A stretch of DNA of 64,000 nt, from NCBI RefSeq assembly GCF_035083965.1, contig NC_089732.1:3983383-4047382 (forward strand). Reading direction: 5' to 3'. Of this stretch, positions 23,895-36,240 are shown in pieces. This DNA is from Branchiostoma lanceolatum. Taxonomy: Eukaryota > Chordata > Leptocardii > Amphioxiformes > Branchiostomatidae. The notes beneath the pieces were generated by a model that was not told the origin of the DNA, searched no databases, and saw nothing but the letters and a program-made list of their open reading frames with translations. The translations under genes and the position numbers were made by a program. How positions within the stretch are numbered: the first letter of the stretch is position 1; the number at the start of each line of letters is the position of its first letter.

Positions 23895-24874
23895 ACGTTT
23901 TTTCGCTGTTGTGATGACCACGATCCCAAGCAGATACGGGGGCTCAAGCAGATACGGGGGCTCAAGCAGATACGCCCCCCCCCCCCCGAAAAAAAAAGAA
24001 AAAAAAATCGCTAGTGGGAAGGCCTGCAACGGAGGCTACAAAAATGCATGGTGAACTTCGGAGAGAAAGAAGGGAAACTGGATCTTTTCTGGTCACCTTT
24101 ACCCTTCTTGATATAAGAGTCTTATATCAAAAGTTACTTATCGTAAGACTTGATAAGGCCGTTTCTACTTTATTCGGTCAGCTGCTTTCTACAAACACAT
24201 GATTCAACACGTGAGGATATCCACCTGCGTTGGCAAGTGGGTCACGCGGCTTTCAGTAATGAGATGCACGGAACCTTGTTTAGCAGGGTCAACTTTTACT
24301 CAAGGGGTGTCAGACCACTATGGGGTTTTTTTCGAAAGAAAGAAAGAAAGCAAAGAAGTCATAAAATAGTAATGTAAGCCTCCTTTTTGAAATGTTCTGC
24401 ACGTTAAAAATGTCTAAGTGATAAATATTTCTGTTTAGCGACGATAGGTCGTTTCCAGATTCAGTTTTCGTGCCCTCCTGCAAGGCAAACAACGATTATG
24501 CCATGTTACACAACTGTGACGTCATCAGCGGATGTTGTGTAACTGTCGTACCGCGAAGGCGTGTTTGACGTTACACAACTCGAAGAGAATCACAGAAGGC
24601 AGACCAGGATCACACAGTTCGAGGGGAACGCAGCTTAAGTTTGCACAAGAAGGTGAGCAAACAAAATGCTTTTAAACTTTTAATTCGGATGTGACATGTA
24701 TTTGTTTTAGCAGGGTGTAGATTTAGATGTACGGATACATTGTTATGATTGTGTGTCACTGTGCCACCCCACTGTTGTACGAACCTCAGAGACGAACTTG
24801 TGTGCGGTGCATATGTATGAAGCCACATGTACACTAGGCAGCTTTGTTTTGGTTTTATGGGGTAACCATCATCA
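23895..24874. other. Gene-free spacer with short tandem repeats
   Basis: Three AAGCAGATACGGGGGCTC-type units at about 23,928-23,967 run into a C tract, then an (AAAG)n run near 24,334. No coding exon recognised. Confidence 0.5.
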
Positions 24875-25770
24875 TTTGTGGCGGCCCATATTCATATGAT
24901 AATAGTATCATTAACAGGCCAGCCAAAGATATTTCAGACAATGCCTCTATACTAGTCTAGTATGATCTAGTATCTAGTAGTAGGTTTGGACAGATTTTAC
25001 ACCGAAAAACAAACGACCTCTGAGAACATAGATAGAAGAAGGCGACAGGAGACAAAACGATCATCTGCCTCCGTAAAATGATTCGTGAAAACAGTCGAGT
25101 TGCGTTCCCTTCTCACGGCCCCTAACGCTGGGCCCCCTCTCTGATTCCTCTCGCGCGTCTTGACAAAACGGGCGAAGACTAGAAGAAAATAACAAGCAGA
25201 GATATTTGTGGTGCAGTAAAGGTCGCTGGCGAAAAGTAGGTCAACCACCTGTAGGAGCACGTGAGGTGGTGCATCGGTAAGAAGCCGCCTGGCCGCATTG
25301 TTTGGGTTGTATGGGGTGATAATGATGCCCTTTCTTTATAATAGTAAAGGGTAGCACAGTAGTGTTATAAACACACTAGCCAAAGATGTTTTCAGACAAT
25401 CAACTGGCAGGTTTGGATAAACTCTGTTCGTCATCAAAAGCTTTAAACTGAAAGGCAAACGACCACTTATTGGAAGACGACCCGTCAAAGTAACGACCAT
25501 CTGCCTCGGTAAAGGATTTGTCGATTTGCGTTCCCTTGGTACAGACGAGCCTGAAGACAGCTGTCCATCTTAATTTCTACCTTGTCATTAATGTCAACGA
25601 CCTGGAGGTCAGGGGACTAGGTAGGTAGGTACGGCCCCTAACGGCGGCCCGTCTCTCTCGCGCCTTGACAAAAACGGGCAAAGATTGGAAGAAATTGTCA
25701 AAAGAAGCGCTGCTTGAAGTTGTGGTGCAGCAAGTAGAGATCAGAAGAGGATGCACTTTTATTACCCAAG
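24875..25770. repeat. Diverged direct repeat of about 430 bp upstream of copy 7
   Basis: Segments at about 24,875-25,260 recur at about 25,330-25,760: the CAGCCAAAGAT...TCAGACAAT, AACGATCATCTGCCTC/AACGACCATCTGCCTC, GCGTTCCCTT, ACGGCCCCTAACG and TTGACAAAACGGGC boxes keep their order. A third piece (AAAGTAGGTCAACCACCTGT) lies at 26,052. Not recognised as a gene; possibly duplicated regulatory DNA or an old element. Confidence 0.55.
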
Positions 25771-26175
25771 GAGGTTAGCATAAGAATTCAAGACAACGTG
25801 CGCGGTATCTCAGATTCGATCATCTCTACATGTGTACAGAGAATGAGTCGCTGGCAACGCCCAAATAGTTCAAAGATTACATGCTTCTCGATGCATTCCG
25901 TGCCTTTTCATCAGTATAATTGACCTGGATGTCACAATCGCTAGGTGTGTGTCTGCTTAGTCGCTTTCTTGTCCCAAACTATTAGGTTAACGTCCGCGCC
26001 GCTCCGATTGTCGCCCGACAGGTATTCTCAGAGGATAAAGGTCACCTGAGAAAGTAGGTCAACCACCTGTAGGAACATGTGAGGCACTCACGCATACAGA
26101 AGGGACTTATATCTCCTTTCAGCACCTGAATGCCCTGTGCAAACATTTTCAGAATAACAGTCTTGGCCATCTTGA

Positions 26176-26389
26176 TAGCCTCTACCAGGCTCCACAGGTG
26201 GCTAGAAAAAAAGTAGAAATTGCCTAAATCGACGGATAACATGCCAGAGGAGTTAGTCCGCGAAAGGAGTTACAGTTATAGAGGTCGCAAACTGTATCTT
26301 CTTTCGCGGACTTACTCCTCTGGCATGTTATCCATCGATGTGGCCAATTTCTACTGTTTTCTAGCGCCCCGTGGAGCCTCGTAGAGCTA
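26176..26389. mobile_element. Fold-back MITE with target duplication
   Basis: Ends TAGCCTCTACCAGGCTCCAC and its inverse, long arms with GTAGAAATTG and ATAACATGCCAGAGGAGT. Flanked by CATCTTGA (26,168-26,175 and 26,390-26,397; a ninth base also matches). It contains a hairpin centred on the TCCGCGAAAG arms. Confidence 0.75.
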
Positions 26390-26859
26390 CATCTTGATAC
26401 AAACCTTTGTGTAGCCCAAACTTCAAGCAGATGTTGGGATGGATGACCGAACCATTTTTTGGCGATACTTCAGGCGCAGAGGCAGTTCTTGTTTGTGTCT
26501 GCCGTGAGTGCCGTCGCATGACTTATTGCAATCTGAGTCGCATTCTTGATGAGTTGCAGGGTGTCTCAATGTAGGAATTGCAAGTTGAGATGAAAATGAG
26601 GATATTATATTCTAATCACTCTAAAGGATGTCCCAAAACACACAACCAAGCAGATGTTTGCCTTTGGCTTTGGCCTGTTTTTTTTTTTTTTTGAAATTGT
26701 GAAAAAAAAAACGCACGCCAGAGGCACATACATTTATCTACTTTGAGATCTAGAGAGATTTGTATAGACACATTATCTGACCAATCAGTGTACTATTATG
26801 GGCCTTTGACCAATGTTACCTTGTTTACTTTACAGAGTTAACGTCAGCTCGTCACCAAC

Positions 26860-28623
26860 ATGACTGCAGAGGACATCAATGACGCGCCGCCCAAGCACAA
26901 CCCCGCGGGTGTGGCTCTGGTGGTGGTTGCCTGGGTTACCTACGCCGCCACCCTAGCCCTGAACGCGCTGAACGGAGTCAATCTCATCCCAGGTGAGCTA
27001 AAGTGATAGAATATCATCTCCAAGCAGATGTATGAGTAGCACAGTTTTATTAGGTGCGTTTTGTGGAGTTTTGTATATGGCTTTCTCCTTTGTGCAAATG
27101 TAGAAAGACCACAGAAAGTTACAAGATGTGCTGAACAAGCCTGAACCATGCATCTGCTTGTGAATGAGATAGATTAAGGATTAACTGCTACGACCTTTGT
27201 GGGGAAAGTTGTTTGCTGTCACGTGACCATGACGTACTATTACACCCGCCATGTCGTAATGTGAGAAATGGTTTTCCTTTACCTCATCTCAAGACCATAA
27301 GGCCACAAAAAATAACTGCATCAGATTCAGAATCATTTTATTGTGTATCGCAAGATCAGTCGCCATCTATATCTTGGTGCTTCTCATGTTAAAATCCACC
27401 CCACGAGCATGGCGCCCGTGGCTATTTACAAGTCATTACAGCACATTAAAGCGCACTTTTTGTCTTTTATCTATTTCAACAGGGTTGTTCCTCAGCACCA
27501 TTGGTAACGTTTCCGACAAATATGACAACGAGGTCGTGCCGTCAGGCTGGGTGTTCTCCATCTGGGGCTTCATCTACGCGTGGAACCTGGCATGGCTCAT
27601 CTACGTCACGGCCTGTCTCTTCCGGAAACACTCGGGCGGCTACTTCTACGTCACCCCCGAGCTCTTCCCTCCCGCGTTTTACGTCATCTGGTACGTCAAC
27701 AACTTCCTGAACATCGCGTGGCTGTTCGTGTGGGACCGGGAGGTGCTCATCGCGGCCGCCGTGGTCCTAGCTCTCTGTCCCTTCACTCTCTACATCCTCC
27801 TTTTCATCTCCTACCGCCGCCTGGACCAGAACGGGCCCTGGTTGGCTGAGAACTCTCCCGTCGACCTCTGGCTCACGCGCGGGCTCGTCCACAACGGGCT
27901 GGCCATCTACGCCACCTGGACCTCCATCGCCACCCTCCTAAACCTCGACATCGTGCTCATCTACGTCGGCGGCTTCAGCGACGAGGACGTCTCTACCGGG
28001 CTGTTCACGGTGCTCTTGGCGGAGATCCTCGTCTGGTTCTTCCTCGAGAACTTCGTCTTCGACCGTTACTGCCGGTATGTTCCTTTTTGTGATGGTTTGG
28101 GTGTTTTTACCTTAGGCCATGTTGATCTGATTATATAGATGACATCCTCTGGGGACTCCAAAACAGATGCGAGCGTGCGAATAAATAAAAAGTTTGGCAA
28201 AAAATTTGCCTTCATTATGAAATCTACGTGGTCAGGGGGGATGAACAAAAGTAAACACACCCAGTATGGTCTAGTCACATGAAATAGTGCCTAATATAGT
28301 CTCAGTACCTAAACTACGTGTCCTTATATGGTCTTATGTGTGTCTTCCACCCTGCCTGTTCCAGGTACACCCTGGTGCCGTACCTCGTGGTGGTGGCCGC
28401 GCTTTCCGGAAACCTGACCAAGAACTGGGACCCGGCGAAGAGGAACGTCATCTACGTCTGCGTGTTGCTAGGCGTGACCGCCCTGTTGTTCGTGGTGCGC
28501 GTCGCCCTGGTGATGTGGCGTCACATGACCCAGCCACTGTACGTCACGAAGAGCAAGGGGACCGGCATCACCATGACGTCAATGTCCAAGATCACACCCG
28601 ATGTGGAGAAAACCCCTCTGTAA
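26860..28623 (+). CDS. TspO/MBR-related multi-pass membrane protein, copy 7
   Basis: Coding exons 26860-26992, 27483-28074 and 28365-28623, 327 residues. The start ATG is 24 nt after an acceptor, so exon 1 is non-coding upstream. The protein has the family motif VPSGWVFSIWGFIYAW, the RGYFYVTPELFPPAFYV-like segment shared with copies 1-4 (here GGYFYVTPELFPPAFYV), and GLVHNGLAIYATWTSIATLL. It alone has an intron inside the conserved DRYCRYTLVPY segment, splitting an Arg codon; the six paralogues are uninterrupted there. By sequence it bridges the copy 1-4 and copy 5-6 subgroups. Its 3' UTR carries a small inverted-repeat element just after the stop. Confidence 0.85.
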
Positions 28624-28638
28624 TTCCGAACTGACAAA

Positions 28639-28739
28639 TCTCCAAGCAGATGTTGGGATGGAGAATCATAACGTTGACTGTCACAAAATGAGGTAGCCGG
28701 GAAACATTGTGATCTTTCCTTCCCACATCTGCTTGGAGA
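28639..28739. mobile_element. CTCCAAGCAGATG inverted-repeat MITE in the 3' UTR of copy 7
   Basis: TCTCCAAGCAGATGTTGGGA at the left is inverted at the right (CATCTGCTTGGAGA). Single ends of the same family occur at 22,810, 26,424, 27,020, 31,432, 33,955 and 56,980. Confidence 0.65.
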
Positions 28740-30874
28740 CTATAAATATGTGGCTAAAGGAAACGGCAGTACTTTCGCACGCAGTACTTCCAGCACTTGA
28801 TGTGAAGAAAGTTAATGCAGTACATTCCAAGGAAAGATTTTATAACAATTTGTTCATATCAGGCACTGGGCATAAATGCTATGATTCATATGTATATATA
28901 TTGTCAATGTTTAGATTTGAACACTGGGCATAGCGGGTGTTCACATGTACATAATGTCACATGGTGGGAAGTCTAGGCACCTGAAATGTCAGGTGAGATG
29001 CACCTTGTATTTTCTTGATTGTTTTGCCGACTGGAACATTAATACGTATCACTTATGTACATAGTAACTTGCAAGTTAACTTCAGTAGCAGGTTACGAGA
29101 TGTAAAACTTGCTTATGATGTAGTGCAGCCATCTCACACACAATGACATTTATATATCTCTATTGACTAGGTGTATGTATAAACTTCATGTTTTTGTATG
29201 ATTTGAAATGCTATATTTACACGTGAAATGTATCCATGTCAATAGTATCTTTTAAATTCTATGGATTCCAAGTCGACTTTTGTTCAAGTCCGTGACAGTT
29301 ACTAGTATTAGGCCAGGTAAAGTGCATTCAGGTAAGGTTACCGCTTCCATACGTGACAAAAGATTCACTAAGAATCAGGAAAATCACGTAAATTATACTA
29401 CTTATATGTAAGTCAACATTGTAAATGCCTTGTATAACTCAATGGGTTGTTTGATGAACGTGGGAATAAAATTGGGCAAAAGCGTAAATGAAGTGTTTGT
29501 TTGTTTTATTTAGATCTCCATTAGTGATACAGTCAATATGCACTATTCTTCCTGGAGTCCCTATACAAATAAATAAAATGAAACAAAAACTATACAATTG
29601 GTTAACTAAGAATTCAACAAAAACAAATGTGGTGAAATCAAAATAAACGAGAGAGGTCAGAGGTCAACATAACTGAAAACATAATCTGGATGTAGTAGAC
29701 AGAAAACCAGAAGTAATCATAAATAACGAATACAAATAACTTAAATAAACTGAGCATAATGTAAATACGAATGAAGAAACGCAAACATAATGATTAACAT
29801 AAATCATAACAACATAATAAACTGATTGATAATAATTCCAACTAAATCAAGCCTGACAGAACAAATATACGTATTTACAAAAGGACCGGAATTATGATCA
29901 GAAGAACTTACTACCACCATAGACTGAGAGGTGAAGCTTTGTTCTGTGCTTTAACCCAGTCTCTTATTCTGTTCTTGAAGTCTACATTGTTGGTTGAGAT
30001 CAGTGTGTTTGGCAGTGTGTTTTTGTGCACCTGTAGAGAAACGTTCTTGTCAGCGCTTTGGTTCGTGGTCTGGGTAGTGTGAAACCTCCTTTGTTGGACA
30101 GTCTGGTGTTGTGATTGTGCGAAATATTGCTGCAACGTACTCTAAGTGTGCAGTTGTATCATTTCAGTTGTCTATTAGTACATATATATAGTGATCATTA
30201 GTCGGCGGACATGTTGTAAGGGAGCTTCAGGCATTAGCCTCAAGCGTCAAACCTCTGCACGTAAAATAACCCAACACACTTATCGAGAAGAGTAGGGGTG
30301 ACCCGGTGTGCTTGGCCAAAAACGCGAGCCGTAGCGAAGCCGCATTGCACCACTAGCTAACGAAAAAGCGTTATGCTCAGTCTGAGGTTCGACCGCTTTA
30401 CCTAATACCTTTGAGAAACAAATTAAAGTGAAACAATTTACCATCGCACCGATAGTAAACGTCTTCAAAGCAGAAATTTAGATATTCAGATTAAATAGTT
30501 TCTTCTTTTGTAAAGGATTATTGTCCAAACAAAGTGACGACTCCAAACAAAGTTCACACAGTGCCACGCCCCCCTCGTGCCACAACTTGCCGGGCAGCTT
30601 GTGACGTCACTTCCGGGTCCTGCCTGGGCAAGTCGGACAGTTCCATCCTGTGGGGGTACCATCTCATTTTCCAAAAACATATACAACCATTTAAACTGAA
30701 TTGAGTTGTAAACAAAACTATGTATCGATATTGAATTTTGTCAGAAATTGTCACTTAAATATCTTCGACTTTTGGCGTAAGACAAAGGTACGTTGTAATG
30801 TAAATGGATTTCACTTATACCCCTCCCACTGTTTTCATTGGTATAGTCCTACACAATAAACCTAGCGGGATGGC
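28740..30874. other. 3' UTR remainder of copy 7 and spacer before PNKP
   Basis: The first part to about 29,490 is A/T-rich 3' UTR. Around 29,505-29,560 a stretch with ATCTCCATTAGTGAT and CTTCCTGGAGTCC looks like a mobile-element tail. At 30,270-30,420 lies a SINE-like piece (ACCCAACACACTTATCGAG ... GAGTAGGGGTGAC). No coding exon seen. Confidence 0.45.
29465..29470 (+). terminator. Poly(A) signal of TspO-like copy 7
   Basis: AATAAA about 840 nt after the copy 7 stop, in GGGAATAAAATTG context. Confidence 0.5.
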
Positions 30875-30985
30875 ATGTTGCTGAACATACTCACAGCGTT
30901 AGCGCGGTCACCGTTGTACGTACGACTTCTAGCCTCCAGGAATAGTCAGGATTTTGTATTCACGTCACCGTTACTGTCCCTGAAC

Positions 30986-33900
30986 ATGTCCAAGAGAAGT
31001 AGGAGCGATCGGATCTCACAGGCGGCGGCCAAGAAGGCCAAACAAGAGGAGAGCAAAATAACGTAGGTAACTTGGGCAAGTGGGTTTACGGAAAAAGCTG
31101 GGCTGTCTACCCTGGGCTGTCCGACCTTTTTGGGTACCCAGGGGCATGCATTGGGGTTTGGCATTAATGATGATGATGGAATTTTCTTGAGGAAAAACTG
31201 GGTCAATGGCAGATGTGGGTGGGCTGGATCATACTTTTGGGGGATAGGGGTACTAACCTATTGTTATAGTCTTGAAGGAAGACTGACGGTGAGCTTGACA
31301 AAAGATCTAGAACGACCAAGATCCACAATGTCAAATACGATGTCTGCGGTCTACAGTACAGTACAGTTTAGGTTTAACCCCAAAGAAGAGTATGCCATTG
31401 ACCATCATTTAAGATTTAACGTTGTGCCAGCCTCCAAGCAAATGTTGTGAAATGGTAAAGGATTGGGATAGAACATTATGATTCTTATGATGATATATTG
31501 AATAGCAGTAGTAAAGACAATTTCAGATAGACTGACCGGAAAAATGCAGAACAAGAGAAGAACACAGAATGATAGAATGATCAACAAGGCAAAACAGAGT
31601 CCTAAGAAATGCTGTTTTCAGACTGTAGGTAACCAGTTCTTTATTCATCTCAGGTATGATGCCAGCTGGAAGGAAGTGGGCCCCCCGGGGAACAAGGGAC
31701 TGAAGCCCCTGATAGTCCTGGATGGTCCTGGGCTTCCCGGGAAGAGCCAGGTGGCGGGGTTTGATATGGACAGTACCGTCATCACCACCAAGAGTGGGCG
31801 CACCTTTCCCACAGGTAAGGACAAAATGCAAGGAAAGTATGCAACAGAGGTGACATAGCAGTGGGACAATAAGTTGAATATTCAACACTGGTATTTCAAT
31901 GAACTATTGTTATAGCCAAGAGTGGCCAGACCTTACTTCAAGTCAGGATCAGAGGCCTCTGCTACATAGCAGATGACATAACTGGATGACAGCCATTGCC
32001 ATGTTAGCTTTTTTTAAACTCCTCTCCCTACAATTGCTCTCCTGTCAAATAGCCAGTCTTTCTTTCTTTTGTATTCCCCTTATTAATACTAGTAAACTAC
32101 TGGAAATGTTTTGTATCACCTTCAGACAAGTGTGGTGGAATAAATAAGATGTAGAATATTAATATCTATTCTGAGTAGTCAGATTACGAGGGTCTACCCT
32201 TCATTCAACCTCTTTTCTATCAGATGCTCCTGAATTATTTAATATCTAAAGTATGGCATGTTTTCTAAAACGAATTCACACATAACACACAGGTCCTGCT
32301 GACTGGAAGTTCCTGTTCAACCAGAAGTCAACTGATAGGCTGAGGGAGCTGCACAAGGCAGGGTCAAAGGTCGTGCTGTTCACCAATCAGGGGGGGATAG
32401 AGAAGGGGCGGCAGGATGTGAAGGGTCTGCTGCAGAAGATAGAGGATGTCATCAGTGCACTGGGCATTCCTGTACAGGTGAGGTTTCCACTTTAGCACTG
32501 AGGAAAGGTTTCTTGAGCCAGCTTGGTTTAAGAAGGATAGGTGTTTAGATGCCACCTAAATCTATACAAGTAGGTTATCTTTGGTCTATTGTGGCAAAGA
32601 TTTTATGTAATTCCTTTGCTTTTTCCTTCACAGCCCAGGGAGTAAATTATTGTTCTTGCGACAAAGTTCTTGGTGTGTCTGTCTGTGTGACAGTGTGTAT
32701 TTGCAAAGCAGTATGAGCAAATGTGTGGAATCTGCCATCTCTGTTGCCTTGTTGATGATAGCAATGGTACTGTGGACGATTTGTATCTTGCAAGTCAGGT
32801 GAATGACAATAGTGAGAATCAAACTCACAACCCTCTGGTTAACAAGCAGATGCTGCTACAAGAGAATTATACAGAGAGTACAGGTCCCTTCCTCAGGTCA
32901 CCACCCCACAAAACTATAACATACCACCTCTGCTAGGTCTGTCACATACAGGAGGATCAAAATGTGTTGATGTTCATATTTTTGCTTGCTCTTTCCAGGT
33001 GTTCATCTCCACAGGTGAGAGTGAGTACCGAAAGCCAAGCACCGAGATGTGGGAGTACATGGAGCGGGAAGCGAACCAGGGAGTGGCAGTGGACCGCAAC
33101 TCCTGCACATATGTGGGTAAGTAAACCCTAAAACTTCCTGTATGGACAGAACACTTATTGGAAAGAGTAGAGACAACCTGGCGTTCTTGGTTATACTCAA
33201 GCACTGGCAAGCTGCATCATCATCATCATCATCCGTCGACCTCTGCAGCAGAGGACGGGGCGAGCCCTTGTACAACCGAGGCCCACATCAGTCTGTCTGA
33301 CATGGCTGCTCCCAAGTCCTCCAACTCAATCCCTGTGTCCCTTGAGATAGTCCTTGGGAAGGTCAGTTTCCTGGAGTGTGTTTTCCCGTGTGGTTTCCAC
33401 AGTGTGAGAGATGAGACAATCTCCTCGCTGGCCCGATGGCAGTGGCCAGCAAACCGGACTCGTCTCTGTTTAAGACTATGTGACTATGTGACACTCTAGG
33501 GAGCTGCATTCATGATTGCACTACCAGCCACAGAAGATATATAAGTTATACAGAGGATGGCAGCTGCCTGGGCTGGCGGCTTTTCATGTACAAGAAATTT
33601 TAGTGTCTTTCCATGCCCAGGAAAGAAGATTAGAAAAAATATGATTTCTCTCAATGTTACCTTCCTGTTCTGCTCTTTCTGCATGACTGATGTCTGAGGT
33701 AACAAGGATATCACAAGAATTGATGTCAACCAGATGCTAGATTTATCTTTGCGACTTTTGTATCCCACAGGAGATGCAGCAGGCAGAGCTAAAGAATGGG
33801 CTCCAGGCAAACCAAAGGACTTCAACTGCTCTGATCGCAAGTTTGCTGCAAACCTGGGTTAGTATGAGCAATACTGAAATTAGTCCTGAGATCTTTTTCA

Positions 33901-36240
33901 AGATTTAAATGTTTGTTGTGGTTAGTAAGGCCTGTTATAACATTTTGAAGTGCTCTCCAAGCAGATCAGGTTGATTAGGAAGATTGTGAGCTTCTTTCCA
34001 TATGCCACATTGTCTCACAGCCAATCAATTGGCCCAAGGAGATTCTATCCTCGATTGGACAGGTTATCATAATGATAAAGAATCCTGAGGTCATATTGGT
34101 AGCTCTTGGAAAGGTTTTCTCTACTTTGATACATTCTGTTGTATACCATAGAAACAAGCTCTAAGGAAGTACGGGGGCCAAATCAGCCCCAGGAAGCATG
34201 GGACTGTGTAACACAGGCTAAATACCCACTGGTTTCTGTATAGAAAAGCTTAACTTGTACTTTCTTACAGCTGCTTGTTCTTTCTACAGGTGTGAAGTTC
34301 TTTACACCTGAGGAGTTCTTTATGGGAGAGGAACCTGCTCCGTTTGAGTGGAGGACCTTTGACCCCAAAGACTTCCTGACCAACCATCCTGCTGCCAAGG
34401 TCACAACGGAATACCATTCCAAGGTCAGAGGAATTCAGAGTTTTATTCCTTCCATGTCAAGCTCCTAACCTTTACACAAAAGCTGCTGAAACTAGTGAAA
34501 GTTATGTTAGTTAGTTGAATTCCCCCCTGCACTGTACATAGTGCATATCTTTGTCCAAAGGCATTGGGCCACACAGCTTCACTACAGTAGGGAGCGAGTC
34601 TACAAGTAGTAGTGTGTTCACCTGCCATACTCTTTCTCATATACTGATGCTCTACGAGTGCTGAGAAGAGAAAGCAGTATGTGCCATTTTCTAAAGTCTT
34701 TGGTAGTTGACTTGACGGCTGATAGGACATCTGTGAAACCTTCACGACAAGATGATGATATCGATGGCCAGGGATCAAACTCATGACCAACCGTTTGCAA
34801 GGTGTTCACGCTACTCACCAAGTCATTGCACCTATGAAAAGCTTCTACAATTTTTTTAATTTTCAAACCCACAGAAACAGGAGGTGGTTGTCCTGGTGGG
34901 CCCACCCGCTGGAGGCAAGAGCACCTTCTGCAAGCGCCACCTAGCAGCTCACGGCTACACTGCAATCAACAGGGACACTCTCAAGACACAGGCCAAGTGT
35001 CAGCAGGTAAGACAATACGCTGCCTACAGGTACGATACAACAAAAGCTTTGTCAAGAAAGGTGTCTATATACCAGTGCTACAAACGTATAGTTGATTAAA
35101 CATATACTCAAGTATGTACACTACTGACTTTATGTCACAAGTTCCTACCACAAAGATGACATGTGATAGCACTGGAAAAAAATGAAAACCACAAAATAAC
35201 CCTGAAGACAAGTGAATTGGAGGAGCAAGCAGTAACTATGGAGGATGGTACCAAGGCTTCTCACAAGAATAGATGCTCTAGTCTAGTCTTAGATGCCTGC
35301 CTTGTTACAAAATGTAGCTGTAGTCTGATCCCACTAAAGGTCTATCATCCACGCTTTAAGTTCTCTGCAAGAAAGCTTGGTGTTGTAGTCTTGTTGTATT
35401 CCCTACAGGTCACCAAAGATGCCTTGAAGAGTGGCAAGAGTGTTGTGATTGACAACACTAACAGCAGCAAGGCTGTCAGAGCTGAGTACATCGCTATAGC
35501 CAAAAAAGCAGGTAATATTATAAGCTTGTTAACACTTTAATAGTTTCCATCTATTCAAACCTTTGATAAACATTATCCAAGGACTCTAATATGATACTCT
35601 GCAAATAATTGGAATATGGTTTCCTTCTGGCCTGGTATCCAAGGTACCACATAGAATGTAAAAATATCTCCCTCTTACTTGATAAGAAAGTGTAATGTAC
35701 CTGTAGTGTTTCATAGTAGGGAGAAAATGTAGTGTTCACAGTGGTTTTAACTTCACGATTGAAACTGCAATGCAGGGTTTTACTTAAAAAAGGGAAATGT
35801 TCAGTGGTTTTGTCTTCACGTTGAAGAGGTCTCCGTGAAAAATGTGAACATAAAACCACCATGAACATTTCCCCTTTTACATTTAATGATCTTTCCCTCC
35901 TACTTGTAGGGAAAGTAGAATTTACGTACATCTGAGTCAAAAGAAAAGTTGGTCTAAGTCTTTATCCCAATTGACACCTGTATTTACCACACCTGCAGGT
36001 GTTCCAGTCAGGTGTTTTCAGATGGTGACCCCATTTGACCTTGCCCACCACCTGAACTACTTCCGTCAGACGCAAACCAAGGGGAAAGTCCGCCGCATTC
36101 CGGATGTCGCCTACAATGTCTTCAAGAAAAACTTTGAGGAGCCAACGACAGCCGAGGGATTCAGCGAAGTCAAGAAAATCGAGTTTCAGGCAAATTTTGA
36201 CAGGAAGGCAGATGAGGACCTGTTTAAATGTTGGACATAA
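30986..36240 (+). CDS. PNKP: Polynucleotide kinase 3'-phosphatase, FHA-less form
   Basis: PNKP repairs DNA ends by removing 3'-phosphate and phosphorylating 5'-OH in base-excision, single-strand-break and end-joining repair. Nine exons fit in phase: 30986-31062, 31654-31814, 32293-32477, 32999-33116, 33771-33857, 34290-34423, 34875-35006, 35409-35511 and 35999-36240, giving 412 residues. The HAD phosphatase part has [13 protein letters not shown] (catalytic Asp pair DxD), FTNQGG, the YRKPSTEMW segment and the GDAAGR motif. The kinase part has the P-loop GPPAGGKST and the IDNTN segment. The N-terminus is a short basic, NLS-like stretch (MSKRSRSDR...KKAKQEESK) in place of the FHA domain found in human PNKP. 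An in-frame upstream ATG at 30875 would add 37 residues. Convergent with SMC2. Confidence 0.93.
33217..33480 (-). mobile_element. LINE ORF2 C-terminal fragment in PNKP intron 4
   Basis: The minus strand reads [20 protein letters not shown], then LWKPHGK...[17 protein letters not shown] and a stop at 33,229-33,231, followed by a (GAT)n tail. This is the typical end of the endonuclease-reverse transcriptase of a widespread non-LTR (LINE) group in marine invertebrates. It is 5' truncated. Confidence 0.65.
35780..35885. mobile_element. Fold-back element in PNKP intron 8
   Basis: AAAAGGGAAATGTTCA and GTGGTTTTGTCTTCACGTT on the left are mirrored by TGAACATTTCCCCTTTT and GTGAACATAAAACCACC on the right. 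Imperfect stem of about 40 bp. Confidence 0.5.

Noticed and set aside
24997-25260. 87-residue minus-strand frame
   Set aside because: Lies in the unexplained direct repeat; the second repeat unit does not preserve the frame.
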